64,000 bases of DNA from Siphonodentalium dalli (lineage: Eukaryota; Mollusca; Scaphopoda; Gadilida; Siphonodentaliidae). The number at the start of each line of letters is the position of its first letter. Positions within the stretch are counted from its first letter, which is position 1. Shown one piece after another: positions 1 through 9,751 of this stretch. The notes below the pieces were generated by a model, which saw only the letters and a list, made by a program, of their open reading frames with translations, searched no databases and was not told where the DNA came from. The stretch covers positions 220,239,982-220,303,981 of the forward strand of contig CP136063.1 in assembly GCA_032622095.1 (NCBI GenBank). Reading direction: 5' to 3'. Position numbers and translations under genes: made by a program.

Positions 1-262
1 TGCCTTATTTCGCTTGATAAGTTAGAAAACATCTTGAGACGACTGCATGTTGAAGTCCTTCATTTAAGCGGTCATACTGTTTCCTGTATAACGATTCAGG
101 CATATAGTGGCTAATAAACTGTAATCGAAGGAGTGTTTTATTTTCCATATTATTACTTGTGACTTTCTGTATGAGTTATTAGCCGCTTGTGAAGGTAGTA
201 AACATTATTTTTCTGCACTCGATCACATGCTAAGAAGCAATGCACTGAGCTGGATAGACCAC

Positions 263-518
263 CAAGCCTTGAAATAGAGTGTGTCTGTCATTTGCAGAAT
301 GAGGTTCCCAGAGGGTGAATTTAGTGATGCTACTCCACATAGCGGGCTAGCATCACCAAATTCACCCTCTGGGAACCTCATTCTGCTGAGGTGTAAGCAG
401 AATGAGGTCCCCAGAGGGTGAATTTGGTGATGCTAGCCCACTATGCGGGATAGCATCACTAAATTCACCCTCTGGGGACCTCATTCTGCAAATGACAGGC
501 ACACTATTTCAAGGCTTG
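263..518. mobile_element. hAT-like hairpin MITE, family A
   Basis: The ends are CAAGCCTTGAAATAG and CTATTTCAAGGCTTG. Inside are two hairpins built from gaatgaggt(t/c)cccagagg and its complement. Flanks are tagaccac and tagactgt, an 8-bp duplication with three transitions. The intact copies at 37703 and 44238 have perfect 8-bp duplications, which supports hAT-type insertion. Confidence 0.75.
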
Positions 519-558
519 TAGACTGTAGTCTGCTTATCACTTCCATGACTGGAATTAT

Positions 559-707
559 TTAACCCTTTCAGTGCCAAGTCCGATTTTTGTATCAACCCAT
601 ATTTCCTTGATAACATTCCATCAATGTATCACATTATTATAATTAATAAATTTGAAAAATTATCAAGGAAATACTGGGTTGATACATGGCACTGCCAAAA
701 GGGTTAA
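559..707. mobile_element. TTAA-flanked MITE (short hairpin)
   Basis: TTAA-CCCTTTcagtgcca at the left and tggcactgccaaaaGGG-TTAA at the right. The arms contain tatcaaccca / tgggttgata. TTAA target with CCCTTT termini is the piggyBac pattern. No coding capacity. Confidence 0.7.
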
Positions 708-763
708 AATTAAATCAACCCCTGAACAAACAAATATGTTGTTTTGATATATGCAGACTGGTA

Positions 764-870
764 TATAAGAGAGAAGTCACTTCTCCCTAGGACAAAAATA
801 GGGAGAAGTGGCACATTTTATGGAGAAGATGTCTCCCAAGTCTCCCACTATGCTGAGCCCTGGTTTATAA
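764..870. repeat. Interspersed hairpin repeat with gggagaagt motif
   Basis: Short arms gagaagtcacttctccc and gggagaagtggcac. Related copies lie at 5771-5838, 6208-6390, 29490-29625 and 30025-30112. Family not recognised. Confidence 0.5.
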
Positions 871-879
871 GTACATATG

Positions 880-1240
880 AAATGATTTGTTTAAATTGGT
901 TCGTTCAAGCACCCATTATAATTTATGGACAATTTTGTTGAGTGCCATACACTTAGTTGCATTTACGTACTATTTAAATAATTATCTGGTCCACTGACGA
1001 AAGGGAAAAGTGTTTGATCACATCTGGGAGATAAATAACCCAGCTGGAGTTTTATGATATGCGTAAATGTTTTATTCAACAACAGACTAACTGCAACAAG
1101 AGATATACTCTGAGGTTGTAATTCACAAAGGCAGCCATAAAGACCTACAAGGCATATTAAATTGTTTCAAAGGTGTTGTATAATACAGTGTTTATAGCAT
1201 GCTATTGCGTGCCAAAAATGGAGTATATTTATGAATCGAG
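880..1240. other. No gene seen
   Basis: AT-rich sequence without a usable reading frame or a repeat I could match elsewhere in the window. It lies upstream of the first KANK coding exon, so it may be intron or 5' flank. Confidence 0.5.
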
Positions 1241-1600
1241 GACACCTGTCTGGAAATGATTCAAATTTGGGTTACATCTGCCAATTTTTACCGTAGTTAT
1301 GGTCCTTGTCAACTTTGAATTTGCCAATTATTTTGGTTTCTGGATGATAACTTTAGTTTTAGTTGTCTGTCTGCTTTCATATTTGGTATATGGATTTACT
1401 CATATGAAAATACAGGTCAAGTTCAAATTCGGGTTTCGTCCGCTTATTTAACCGGAGTTTATAATGGTCCTTGTTGACTTATAATTTTATTAATTGATGA
1501 TTATATTGGCTTCCGGTGATAGCTTTAGTTATAGTTATGTTTGTTTTCAAATTTGGCATATGGATTAATCGTTATGACCCTTTGTTGAAATTAACACAGG
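1240..1600. repeat. cgcccgttt-type interspersed repeat, decayed
   Basis: Two tandem degenerate units share 'tttccgg/ctggatgataactttagt', 'atttggtatatgga' and 'caggtcaagttcaaattcgg' with the copies at 5247-5630, 11490-11780 and 42243-42440. The head with (GTCC)n is missing here. Confidence 0.55.
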
Positions 1601-1867
1601 CATATTTTGCAGCACCCAAGTGATGCTCTTCTTCACATTTGAACATCAAAACAATGCTATAATTTTGCACACAATACTGTTTCAAAGTCTCTTTTTTTGT
1701 TTTTTAATGCACATCTATTGGTGGCACCCCCTTTAACAATATATCATACATATATTATCTCTATGTTGTTATACCTCTTTATGTCTGCTTTTTGGAAAAA
1801 CAATGCCAATTTTGTCAGCCAATTTCCTGACATTTTTCATGAAACAGACTTTCTGATCTGCTTATAA

Positions 1868-2115
1868 GCCTTTCATGACAGGAGCTGCGCTGGTTCAGCA
1901 TTAAATATCATGTGCCAGTGCATTCTGTTATATATGCAAGTCTCCCATAGGGAGCCTTGTATATATAAGAGAATGCACTGGCTTACACAGTCAATGTAAA
2001 TACTGTTTGGCAAATGTAGTCTCTTATATATGCGAGGCTCCCTATGACATATAAGAGAATGCATTGGCACAGAGTTTTCCCCAAATTTCAGGAAGCTCCA
2101 GTCATTGAAGGGTTA
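1868..2115. mobile_element. TTAA-family MITE with two palindromic modules
   Basis: Left end cctttcatgacaggagctgc, right end gctccagtcattgaagggtt(aa). Inside are two modules of the type gtgccaatgcattctcttat...ataagagaatgcattggcac. Similar elements lie at 6459, 7102, 12257, 19965, 23719, 24554, 28490, 40675, 44138 and 59865. Confidence 0.7.
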
Positions 2116-2292
2116 ATAATACTTGAATTACAGATAATGTATAAATATAAACATCATCGAGGCTCATCACTCTCCAAATATTTGTGAATGTGATGAGGAC
2201 CCCCTCATTACAACTAACCTTTAATGGAATTTCACACAGGAACAGAGGAGGGTGTGAAGGACGTGTTGCTGATATAACCCGGATATTAATAT

Positions 2293-2691
2293 TTAACCCT
2301 TTACCCAACAGAAGGGCCCTGTGCCAATGCATTCTCTTATATATGCGAGTCGACCATAGGTCGCCTCGCATATATAAGAGAATGCATTGGCTTAACACAT
2401 TAAAACTTATAAAATTGTTAAAGAACGTAAGAAAAAATGGTAAAAAGTGTTAAAATAAGATTTTTTTTAGGCCAACGCATTCTCTTATATATGCGAGGCG
2501 ACCTATGGTCGACTCGCATATATAAGAGAATGCATTGGCACAGGGCATAACTGTAACTATCACAATGTGGGCAAGGAGCCGGTTCCAATGATATCCATAT
2601 TTGTATGGTTCTATTGAGACAGACCGAAGATATTTTAGGCTGTTGAAGCTTTTTTGGCCGGGTTTGGCCGGTTTGTTGGGTAAAGGGTTAA
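2293..2691. mobile_element. TTAA-flanked MITE (CCCTTTACCCAACA ends), copy 1
   Basis: TTAA-CCCTTTACCCAACA on the left, TGTTGGGTAAAGGG-TTAA on the right. The inside holds two ~68-bp palindromic modules (gcattctcttatatatgcga with a gtcgac-centred loop) and a unique arm. A second, inverted copy is at 38239-38607. No coding capacity. Confidence 0.8.
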
Positions 2692-2854
2692 CACCCATCA
2701 ATAATAGATGTAGTGTGAAGTGCCTGTGGGGGTTTTTCAGATCACAATACACACATTTATAACCACTTTGTTTAACGTAGTAGGAGCAATTCATTTAAAC
2801 ACTTGTAGTTTGTTATTCTATACAAGCTGTTGACCATTTATTCTCCATGTGGCC

Positions 2855-3190
2855 TGGGTGGAGTTACAAGTGGTAGTTTCACTCTGCATGTTAAATATGT
2901 CATTCCTATCTTATGTCATGTGGTGCAGAGGAAATTGTTTATTTCTGGATTATTAAACCTGACTCATAGAATTTTCCTGCAATCTGCTTCAAAGGTTGGT
3001 TTAAAACCTGCTTGTTGTTGTAGGAATTTTATTGAGAATTTGAGAGTATTGTTCCGATCATTTAATACAGGTTAGTGGCATGTTTACATTCATACGTCTT
3101 GAAAAACTACAAATATATCTTGAAAAACTACAAAAATATCTGATAATGACAGGTCGAAAACTAGAAAATCAAATGATGATTGGTAGAAGT
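2855..3190 (+). repeat. Left direct repeat flanking the 36-bp minisatellite
   Basis: About 340 bp (ggtggagt...tggtagtttcactctgcatg...caatctgcttcaaa...) that recurs in direct orientation at 4081-4446. Both copies end in a 'ttggtagaag' seed identical to the minisatellite unit between them. Confidence 0.75.
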
Positions 3191-4030
3191 TTTTTCATGC
3201 CTGTTGATTGGTAGAAGTGACGAGATTTTTCATCCTTGATGATTGGTAGAGGGGACGAAGGTTTTTAATCCGTGATGATTGGTAGAGGGGACGAAGGTTT
3301 TTCATCTCTTTTGATTGGTAGAAGGGATGAAGGTTTTTCATCCCTGTTGTTTGGTGGAAGCGACGAAGGTTTTTCATCCGTGATGATTGGTAGAAGGGAC
3401 AAAGGTTTTTCATCCTTGATGATTGGTAGAAGGGACGAAGATTTTTCATCCCTGTTGTTTGGTTGAAGCGACGAAGGTTTTTCATCCGTGATGATTGGTA
3501 GAAGGGACAAAGGTTTTTCATTCCTGATGATTGGTAGAAGGGACGAAGGTTTTTCATCCTTGTTGATTGGTGGGAGGGACGAAGGTTTTTCATCCTTGTT
3601 GATTGGTGGAAGGGACAAAGGTTTTTCATCCTTGTTGATTGGTAGAAGGGACGAAGGTTTTTCATCCCTGATGATTGGTGGGAGGGACGAAGGTTTTTCA
3701 TCCTTATTGATTGGTGGAAGGGACAAAGGTTTTTCATCATTATTGATTGGTGGGAGGGACGAAGGTTTTTCATCCCTGATGATTGGTGGAAGGGACGAAG
3801 GTTTTTCATCCTTATTGATTGGTGGAAGGGACGAAGGTTTTTCATCCTTATTGATTGGTGGGAGGGACAAAGGTTTTTCATCCCTGTTGATTGGTAGAGG
3901 GGACGAAGATTTTTCATCCCTGTTGATCGGTAGAAGGGACGAAGGTTTTTCATCCCTGTTGATTGGTAGAAGGGACAAGGTTTTTCATCCTTGTTAATCA
4001 GTAGAAGGGACGCAAGTTTTTGATCCCCTG
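3180..4030. repeat. 36-bp minisatellite, about 23 units
   Basis: Unit gattggtagaagggacgaag + gtttttcatccttgtt, with 1-4 substitutions per unit. Because 36 is a multiple of three, long open frames exist on both strands (12-residue periodic translations such as IGRRDEGFSSLL). They lack start context or any conserved domain, so I do not call a gene. Confidence 0.9.
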
Positions 4031-4080
4031 AATTCAGATTCCCAGAGAAAACAATATCTACAATAATATTAAAACTATAA

Positions 4081-4446
4081 GCTGGGTGGAGCGACACGTA
4101 TCAGTGGTAGTTTCACTCTGCATGTTAAATATGTCATTCCTCTATCTTAATATGTCATGAGGTGCAGAGAAAATGTGTTTATCACTGGATTAACCTGGCT
4201 CATAGAATTTATCCTGCAATCTGCTTCAAAACCAACAACTATTGGTTAAGACTTGCTTGTTGTTGGGGGAATTTTTGGAGTTAAGTTTGTAATTGAATTA
4301 TTAATGAGATAATTGTTCCCATGAATACAGGTTAGTGACATATGTTTATGTTCATACTTCTTGAAAAACTACGCATGCATGTATGTTCAATAATGATGGG
4401 TCCAAAACTACAAAATCAACTGTTTATTGGTAGAAGGGACGAGATT
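4081..4446 (+). repeat. Right direct repeat flanking the minisatellite
   Basis: Direct copy of 2855-3190, roughly 80-85% similar by eye. It ends in ttggtagaagggacgagat, a single minisatellite-like unit. Confidence 0.75.
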
Positions 4447-4454
4447 GTACAATT

Positions 4455-5000
4455 TCGTTTGTTGAACTTATTATCTGAACATTTCTAAGGGGATAACTAC
4501 TCATCAATGAGTATTTAGTATAGAAAGGGTTAAACTTATTATCTGTACATTTCCTAAGGGATAACTACTCATCAATGAGTATTTAGTATAGAAAGGGTTA
4601 AACCTATCTAAACATTTCTAAGGGGATAACTACTCATCAATGAGTATTTAGTATAGAAAGGGTTAAAGGGACCCAAGGCAAGTGAGTGTCGAAAATCGGT
4701 GTCTTATTTAATGGAGGGAAATGTTGAACTTATTATCTGAACATTCCTAGGGGATAACTATACTCATCAATGAGTATTTAGTACAGAAAGGGTTGAACTT
4801 ATTATCTGTACATTTCTAAGGGGATAACTACTCATCAATGAGTATTTAGTATAGAAAGGGTTAAACTTATTATCTGTACATTTGTAAGGGGATAACTACT
4901 CATCAATGAGTATTTAGTATAGAAAGGGTTAAACTTATTATCTGAACATTTCCTAAGGGGATAACTACTCATCAATGAGTATTTATTAAGAAAGGGTTAA
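4455..5000 (+). repeat. Tandem array of a TTAA-element end (~70-bp unit, 7 copies)
   Basis: The unit is cttattatctgaacatttct + aaggggataactactcatca + atgagtatttagtatagaaa + gggttaaa. Three units, a 60-bp spacer, then four units. The unit is the right end of family D MITEs (compare 7980-8055), so the end of one element has been amplified in place. Confidence 0.8.
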
Positions 5001-5247
5001 ATGGACCCAAGGCCTTCAAGTGGATTCATGCAAGATAACAGTCTGTAAAACAACTATCATCAACAAGAACATGAAAAAATATAGATTGACTTGATAAAAT
5101 GGGTGGATCGAACCCAAAGTTGAACTCGAACTGTATTTTCATATGGGTAATCTACATACTAAATTTGAAAACAATCAGATACCTAAAACTTCAGTTATCT
5201 ATCATCTGGGACAGACAAAGGTGATTTCTATAGTTCAGATTTATATT
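5000..5247. other. No gene seen
   Basis: Spacer between the TTAA-end array and the next repeat. It contains atcaacaagaacatg and similar strings that also follow other family D elements, so it is probably older repeat sequence. Confidence 0.4.
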
Positions 5248-5630
5248 GCTTTTTATACGCCCGTTTGAAAAAACAGCCGTATTATAGTATTGGTCTGTCC
5301 GTCCGTCCGTCCGGGCGTCTGGGCGTCCGTCCGTTAACCTGGTTTCCGGATGATAACTTTAGTTAGAGTGAACCAAATTTAATAAAATTTGGTATGTGGG
5401 TTTATTAGGAGAAAAGACAGCTCAAGTTCGAATTTGGGTTCCGTCGGCCAATTTTCACCGGAGTTATGCCCCTTATTTGACGTAATTTGACTTAGAAAAT
5501 CCCTGAAATTTGTTGTCCGGATGATAACTTTACTAGAGCTTATCGGATTCAATGATAATTTGGTATATTACTTTCTCCCACCAAAACACAGGTCAAGTTC
5601 AAATTTGAGTTCCGTCCCAGCGTAGCTCTT
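5247..5630 (+). repeat. cgcccgttt-type interspersed repeat with (GTCC)n
   Basis: Head ttttatacgcccgtttgaaa, then (gtccgtcc)n, then two tandem units with 'ccggatgataacttta', 'tttggtatgt' and 'caggtcaagttcaaattt'. Relatives at 1240, 11490 and 42243. Confidence 0.7.
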
Positions 5631-5917
5631 GTTGAACTTATTATCCCACCAATTAATAGGTATCATTCGATCTGCACTTGTATTATTTGTTTCTATGTCT
5701 GCCGTCTGCTTAAATTTCCTGAACATCACTCTAAATGAATACAGGGACCAGCCCAGAAGTTTAAAATCGGGAGAAGTCACTTCTCCCTATTTGATTATTC
5801 AGGAGAAATGGACTGTTACTGGGAGAAGTCATAATGTGTGAAGTTCAACTTTCACCCCAACATCAGCCTTCTATGATCTACGAGCCTATTTATAAAAAAT
5901 ATTAAAATGACTATGTA

Positions 5918-6145
5918 CAGTAATGCTCTAATTAATCGACTCCTTAACCACAGCAGAATTATGGGTAACTTTTCATGATTTAGTCGGAAATATGGCTTGT
6001 TGCCATTCATCGGAAAGCTCTCGCCCAAAGCAGAATTATGGGTAACTTTCCAATGAATGGCAACAAGCCATATTTCCGACTAAATCCTGAAAAGTTACCC
6101 ATAATTCTGCTGTGGTTAAGGTGTCGATTAATTAGAGCATTACTG
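5918..6145. mobile_element. Tc1/mariner-like long-hairpin MITE, family E copy 1
   Basis: TA-CAGTAATGCTCTAATTAATC...GATTAATTAGAGCATTACTG-TA. Nearly the whole element is one inverted repeat (arms about 105 bp: gaattatgggtaacttttc, gcttgttgccattcatcgga). TA target and CAGT ends suggest Tc1/mariner. No coding capacity. Confidence 0.8.
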
Positions 6146-6207
6146 TACACCATTGCAATCAGTAAATCACTTTAAATATGCTGTTCTGACATATGCATTC
6201 TGGTATA

Positions 6208-6390
6208 TGAGAGAGAAGTCACTTCTCCCTTACACAAAAATGGGGAGAAGTGGCACATTTTAGGGAGAAGATATCTCCCAAGTCGCTCTCCAGGCTGGTC
6301 CTCTCCCAAGTCGCCCTCTAGGCTGGTCCTCTTCCAAGTCGCCCTCTAGGCTGGTCCTCTTCCAAGTCACCCTCTAGGCTGGTACTTGTA
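6208..6390. repeat. gggagaagt repeat with small tandem units
   Basis: gagaagtcacttctccc / gggagaagtggcac, then four units of 'ccaagtcgccctctaggctg'. Same family as 764-870. Confidence 0.5.
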
Positions 6391-6394
6391 TGAA

Positions 6395-6462
6395 TAATAG
6401 ACAGTTCTAATGTATACTTTTATAACTGAATGGGATAATCTAATCATGACAGAAAGGGTTAA
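6395..6462 (-). mobile_element. Fragment of TTAA family D
   Basis: ataatagacagttctaatgt...cagaaaggg-TTAA. It shares its TTAA (6459-6462) with the next element, so two TTAA elements sit back to back. Confidence 0.55.
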
Positions 6463-6720
6463 CCCTTTGATGACTGGAGCTTCCTGAGATTTTCGAAAAC
6501 CCTGTGCCAATGCATTCACTTATATATGCGAGTCTCCCATAGGGTGTCTTGCATATATAAGAGAATGCATTGGCCTAACCATCTATACATTGACATGGTA
6601 AGCCAGTGTATTCTGTTATATATGCGAGACTGCCTATGGGTGACTCGCATATATAAGAGAATGCACTGGCACAGGATCTTTAATGCTACACCAGCGCAGC
6701 TCCCATCATGAAAAGGTTAA
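6459..6720 (-). mobile_element. TTAA-family MITE 40 nt before KANK exon 1
   Basis: TTAA-CCCTTTgatgactggagc...gctcccatcatgaaaAGG-TTAA with two palindromic gcattc-cttatatatgcgag modules. The right TTAA is 39 nt from the exon's first base. Confidence 0.75.
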
Positions 6721-6759
6721 AGTTTCAATTTGTATAGAAATTATTTCTTTTATTTGCAG

Positions 6760-6827
6760 TAGAGATGGGTGTGAAATTCAAAGTATAATGAAGCAACTCA
6801 TATGAACCACTCCTAAAGGAATCAAAT
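6760..6827 (+). other. KANK: 5' UTR part of first coding exon
   Basis: A good acceptor (pyrimidine-rich tract ending in TTTGCAG, AG at 6758-6759) precedes this segment, so at least one noncoding exon must lie upstream. The main frame has a TGA at 6789-6791, so the ATG at 6828 is the first in-frame start. Its context is aaatATGg, with A at -3 and G at +4. Confidence 0.75.
6765..6816 (+). promoter_or_regulatory. Three overlapping upstream ORFs in the KANK leader
   Basis: Three short ORFs precede the main ATG: 6765-6788 (MGVKFKV), 6788-6805 (MKQLI) and 6802-6816 (MNHS). The first and second overlap by one base (taATG) and the second and third by four bases (aTGA type). They end 11 nt before the main start at 6828. 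Such chains usually lower or regulate translation of the main frame. The ORFs are visible directly; any effect is inferred. Confidence 0.6.
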
Positions 6828-6891
6828 ATGGCTACGACGACCACGGTGTTTCGTGTTGAGGAAGTCGGCACTGCTGAGGTTATTCCTAATC
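6828..6891 (+). CDS. KANK: KANK coding exon 1 (N-terminus)
   Basis: It encodes MATTTTVFRVEEVGTAEVIPN plus the first base of an Arg codon, then a GTAAGT donor at 6892. The start was chosen because it is the first in-frame ATG after an in-frame stop and has a strong initiation context. The phase (1 extra base) matches the acceptor at 9752 exactly, and the joined codon is CGA (Arg22). A TTAA-flanked MITE (6459-6720) ends only 40 nt before this exon's acceptor. Confidence 0.85.
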
Positions 6892-7101
6892 GTAAGTATT
6901 GATGTCGTGGCCACACCTACACAGATATGGTTGAGTCAATCAAATTATACTCAAGTGGTCTCTTCATAGATAAAATCATTCATAACCATTCAGTTCATTG
7001 CTAAGTACACCAGTCAGTAATTCAGAGAGCTAATGGAATGTCAAGATACATTGTCACTTCTTGGTGGCAATTTTCGTGGGTGGTGATCTATGCAGTGTAA
7101 T

Positions 7102-7447
7102 TTAACCCTTTCGTGACGCGAGCTGCACTTGCGCAACATTAAAGACACTGTGCCAATGCATTATCTTATATAATCATGTCGACCATAGGTCGCGTCGCAT
7201 ATATAAGAGAATGCATTGGCCTAACAATTTATCATTTTTTATAAATTTTTCTTAAATTCTTTTAAAAATTTTTATCATTATTTCTTACATTCTTTAACAA
7301 TTTGTTATTTAAAAAAAAAATTCTTACATTCTTTAACAATTATAAAAAAAATATTATAAAATTTGTTGGGCCAATTCATTCTCTTATATATGTGAGGCGA
7401 CCTATGGTCAACTCTCATATATAAAAGAATGCATTGGCACAGGGTGA
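7102..7447. mobile_element. TTAA-family MITE in KANK intron 1
   Basis: TTAA-CCCTTTcgtgacgcgagctg, then two gccaatgcatt-tcttatata modules separated by an AT-rich spacer. The right end is decayed. Confidence 0.65.
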
Positions 7448-7760
7448 ATGTCAGTAAATAAGCTTCTTCTACCTGATAGAGCTATGATAGAACTGAGAAA
7501 TATTTGAAATAGAAAAAAGTTATCCTATTAATTAAAAAAAATTGTCTTGCAAGCATAGTTGACAGATTTCAGGGGAGAGAAATCATGCTATTTTCTTATT
7601 ACCAAACACGGAGTTGGCCTTCACAGCTTTATACAATAATTAAACCATCAAACCAGTAATGTCACATTCAACACAGGCTACACTGGCTGTTAAGTTCCCC
7701 AGATACCTATTTTCCAATTTATCAGAACCTCCTACAATCATTCAATATCATGTACTGCTA
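7447..7760. other. Intron 1, no feature recognised
   Basis: AT-rich intronic sequence with no open frame and no match to other repeats in the window. Confidence 0.5.
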
Positions 7761-8055
7761 CGGTAACCCTTTGGATTCTCCCACTCAGTTATAAAAGTAT
7801 ATATTAAAATGGTATATTATTAACCTGGAGGGGTGTTCAGGTAATAAAAGCAGATGACAGACAGAAAATAGCAGAATGAGTCATATTCATTGGTGGGAAA
7901 TGTTCACATACATGTAGTAGGTTTCATGTTAAATTATGACTTGGCAAATAAACTATTCAATAGTAAGTTCAACACACATCTTTTGTTGAACTTATTAGGT
8001 GAACATTTTCTAAGGAATCTACTCATCAATGAGTATTTAGTATAGAAAGGGTTAA
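7761..8055. mobile_element. TTAA family D element
   Basis: gTAACCCTTTggattctcccactcagttataaaagtatatat... through ...actcatcaatgagtatttag...tatagaaaggg-TTAA. The subterminal actcatt-gatgagt palindrome is typical of the family. Relatives at 11895, 16020, 25577, 40548, 41010, 41999 and 42500. Confidence 0.65.
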
Positions 8056-8066
8056 ACTATGATAAT

Positions 8067-8215
8067 TAAAGGGACCAAAGGCACTCACAGTGGGTAAATG
8101 TGTAAAAAATATAAAAGTCTGTAAAAACATCACCACTATTAAAGGGACCAAAGGCACTCACAGTGGGTAAATGTGTAAAAAATATAAAAGTCTGTAAAAA
8201 CATCACCACTAAGAA
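8067..8215 (+). repeat. ~75-bp tandem duplication
   Basis: aaagggaccaaaggcactca...gtctgtaaaaacatcaccac occurs twice in direct tandem with almost no differences. Confidence 0.8.
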
Positions 8216-8219
8216 GAAC

Positions 8220-8780
8220 ATGGAGAAATAGATCAACTTTGTTCTTATATTAATTATTGATAGTTCTCTGTGCTGGTGGTGCAGCATTAAAGATCCTGTG
8301 TCAATGTTTTCTTTTATAAGAGAGGGTTAACATAGAATGCATATCTAAATGTATAAATAGTAATAATAATATTATAAGATATTTCCCTCCCCAGTGACTA
8401 CAACATTGTGCAGAAAGAGACAGATAAAGTTAAAAAATATGTTGACCTCAAAATAAAATATGACAAAATGTGAAGTCTCAAGACAAGTGTGATTCGAATA
8501 TTTATAGGAGCTACTGGCGCAGTTACCAAATTTTTTTTTTCAAAGTGGCTAAAACAAGTAATACCAAGTATCATGCAATACCAACTACAGAAGACAGCAT
8601 TGTTAGGCACGGAAAATATACTGAGATGAATCACCAACATAAAGACAGTAACATAAAGGAAGAAACACTATAAGCTTGATTGTATGGTTACCACAGTGAT
8701 TTGTGGCCTATGCAATCTCTTCGCTCACCTCACAAAGGTGATGATAAGTAAACAGTAACATACCGCTATGATCAAAGTAA
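8220..8780. other. Intron 1, no gene seen
   Basis: AT-rich sequence with short frames only. Nothing coding or repeated was recognised. Confidence 0.45.
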
Positions 8781-9710
8781 TCGACTTGAAAAATGGGGTG
8801 ATACCCCGGTATTGACCACGGTATTACCGGTAGTATATGGTATCCACAGCAGTATTGAAGTGGTCACTGCAGTGGATTTACGGTACCGTTTGGTTATGAT
8901 ACCGTGGTCTATTAGTTGAAGTTGAAGAAATTAATATGTACATGAGGATCTTGTTAAAGATACGGTAAACGTTGGTGGTTTGTATTGCTGTTAAAATAGT
9001 CACATCCGTTAAAACCGCCATAAACAGAAATAATATTATATTATTGACAAATGTTTTTCTTATACAAATCATAAATATCGTGTAAATTGCGGCATGTTAT
9101 TGTCATGTTTGTAATCTGTGTTATGTAAACAAACACCATGTTATGTAAACAAACAGTACGTAAAGAGTATGCGATAAGCAAAACACTCAACACCGAGGAG
9201 ACCCCATTAATTGAACTTTGGTTAGAAATGCCACAAAGTTGTTTACAACATACCGATATACATGTAGCTGTCGCTAATCTTCACCTCTCAAGATTTTGGT
9301 GTTGAATGGGTCACCATGAATCACTCTCCTAAACAAACGCCACAGTGTTAAGTGTTTTGCTTATCGCTCACTATTTATAAACACACGCTCAGCTCACACA
9401 AAGTGTGTTTTGTGGATAAGAACGCATTAACAATCATTATTCTATACTATTAGTATATTTTTTGGAAATAATTTCATAATTTGGTAATTGTTATTTCTAA
9501 TTTATAACCTATTACTATCCATGCCTTTAAGTTCCACAGATATAAGGAGAATCACTGCATTATATTTTCTTGCCTGCGAACTGTGACCACAAGCATCATG
9601 TTGTAACCACGGAACACTCAGTGTTCAAGTGGTAACCTTACCGCGGTGTTGGAGGTTACCGCTGTATAATACCGCAATATTACCAGGGACCACATTAGAG
9701 GTGGTCAATT
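8780..9710. repeat. Interspersed repeat of about 0.9 kb with ggtatt/taccg-rich ends
   Basis: The ends are rich in ggtaccg/cggtatt strings (gataccccggtattgaccac ... gtaataccgcaatattacca). The core (attgctgttaaaatagtcac, acaaatcataaatatcgtgt, gtttacaacataccgatata) recurs at 33650-34130. Family not recognised. Confidence 0.55.
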
Positions 9711-9751
9711 TCTTTAAGTATTGCTGTAAATAAAAATCTTATTTTCTACAG

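Noticed and set aside
3195-4097. 300-codon minus-strand open frame and 169/237-codon frames on both strands
   Set aside because: They translate a 36-bp minisatellite with perfect 12-residue periodicity on both strands; no domain, no start context.
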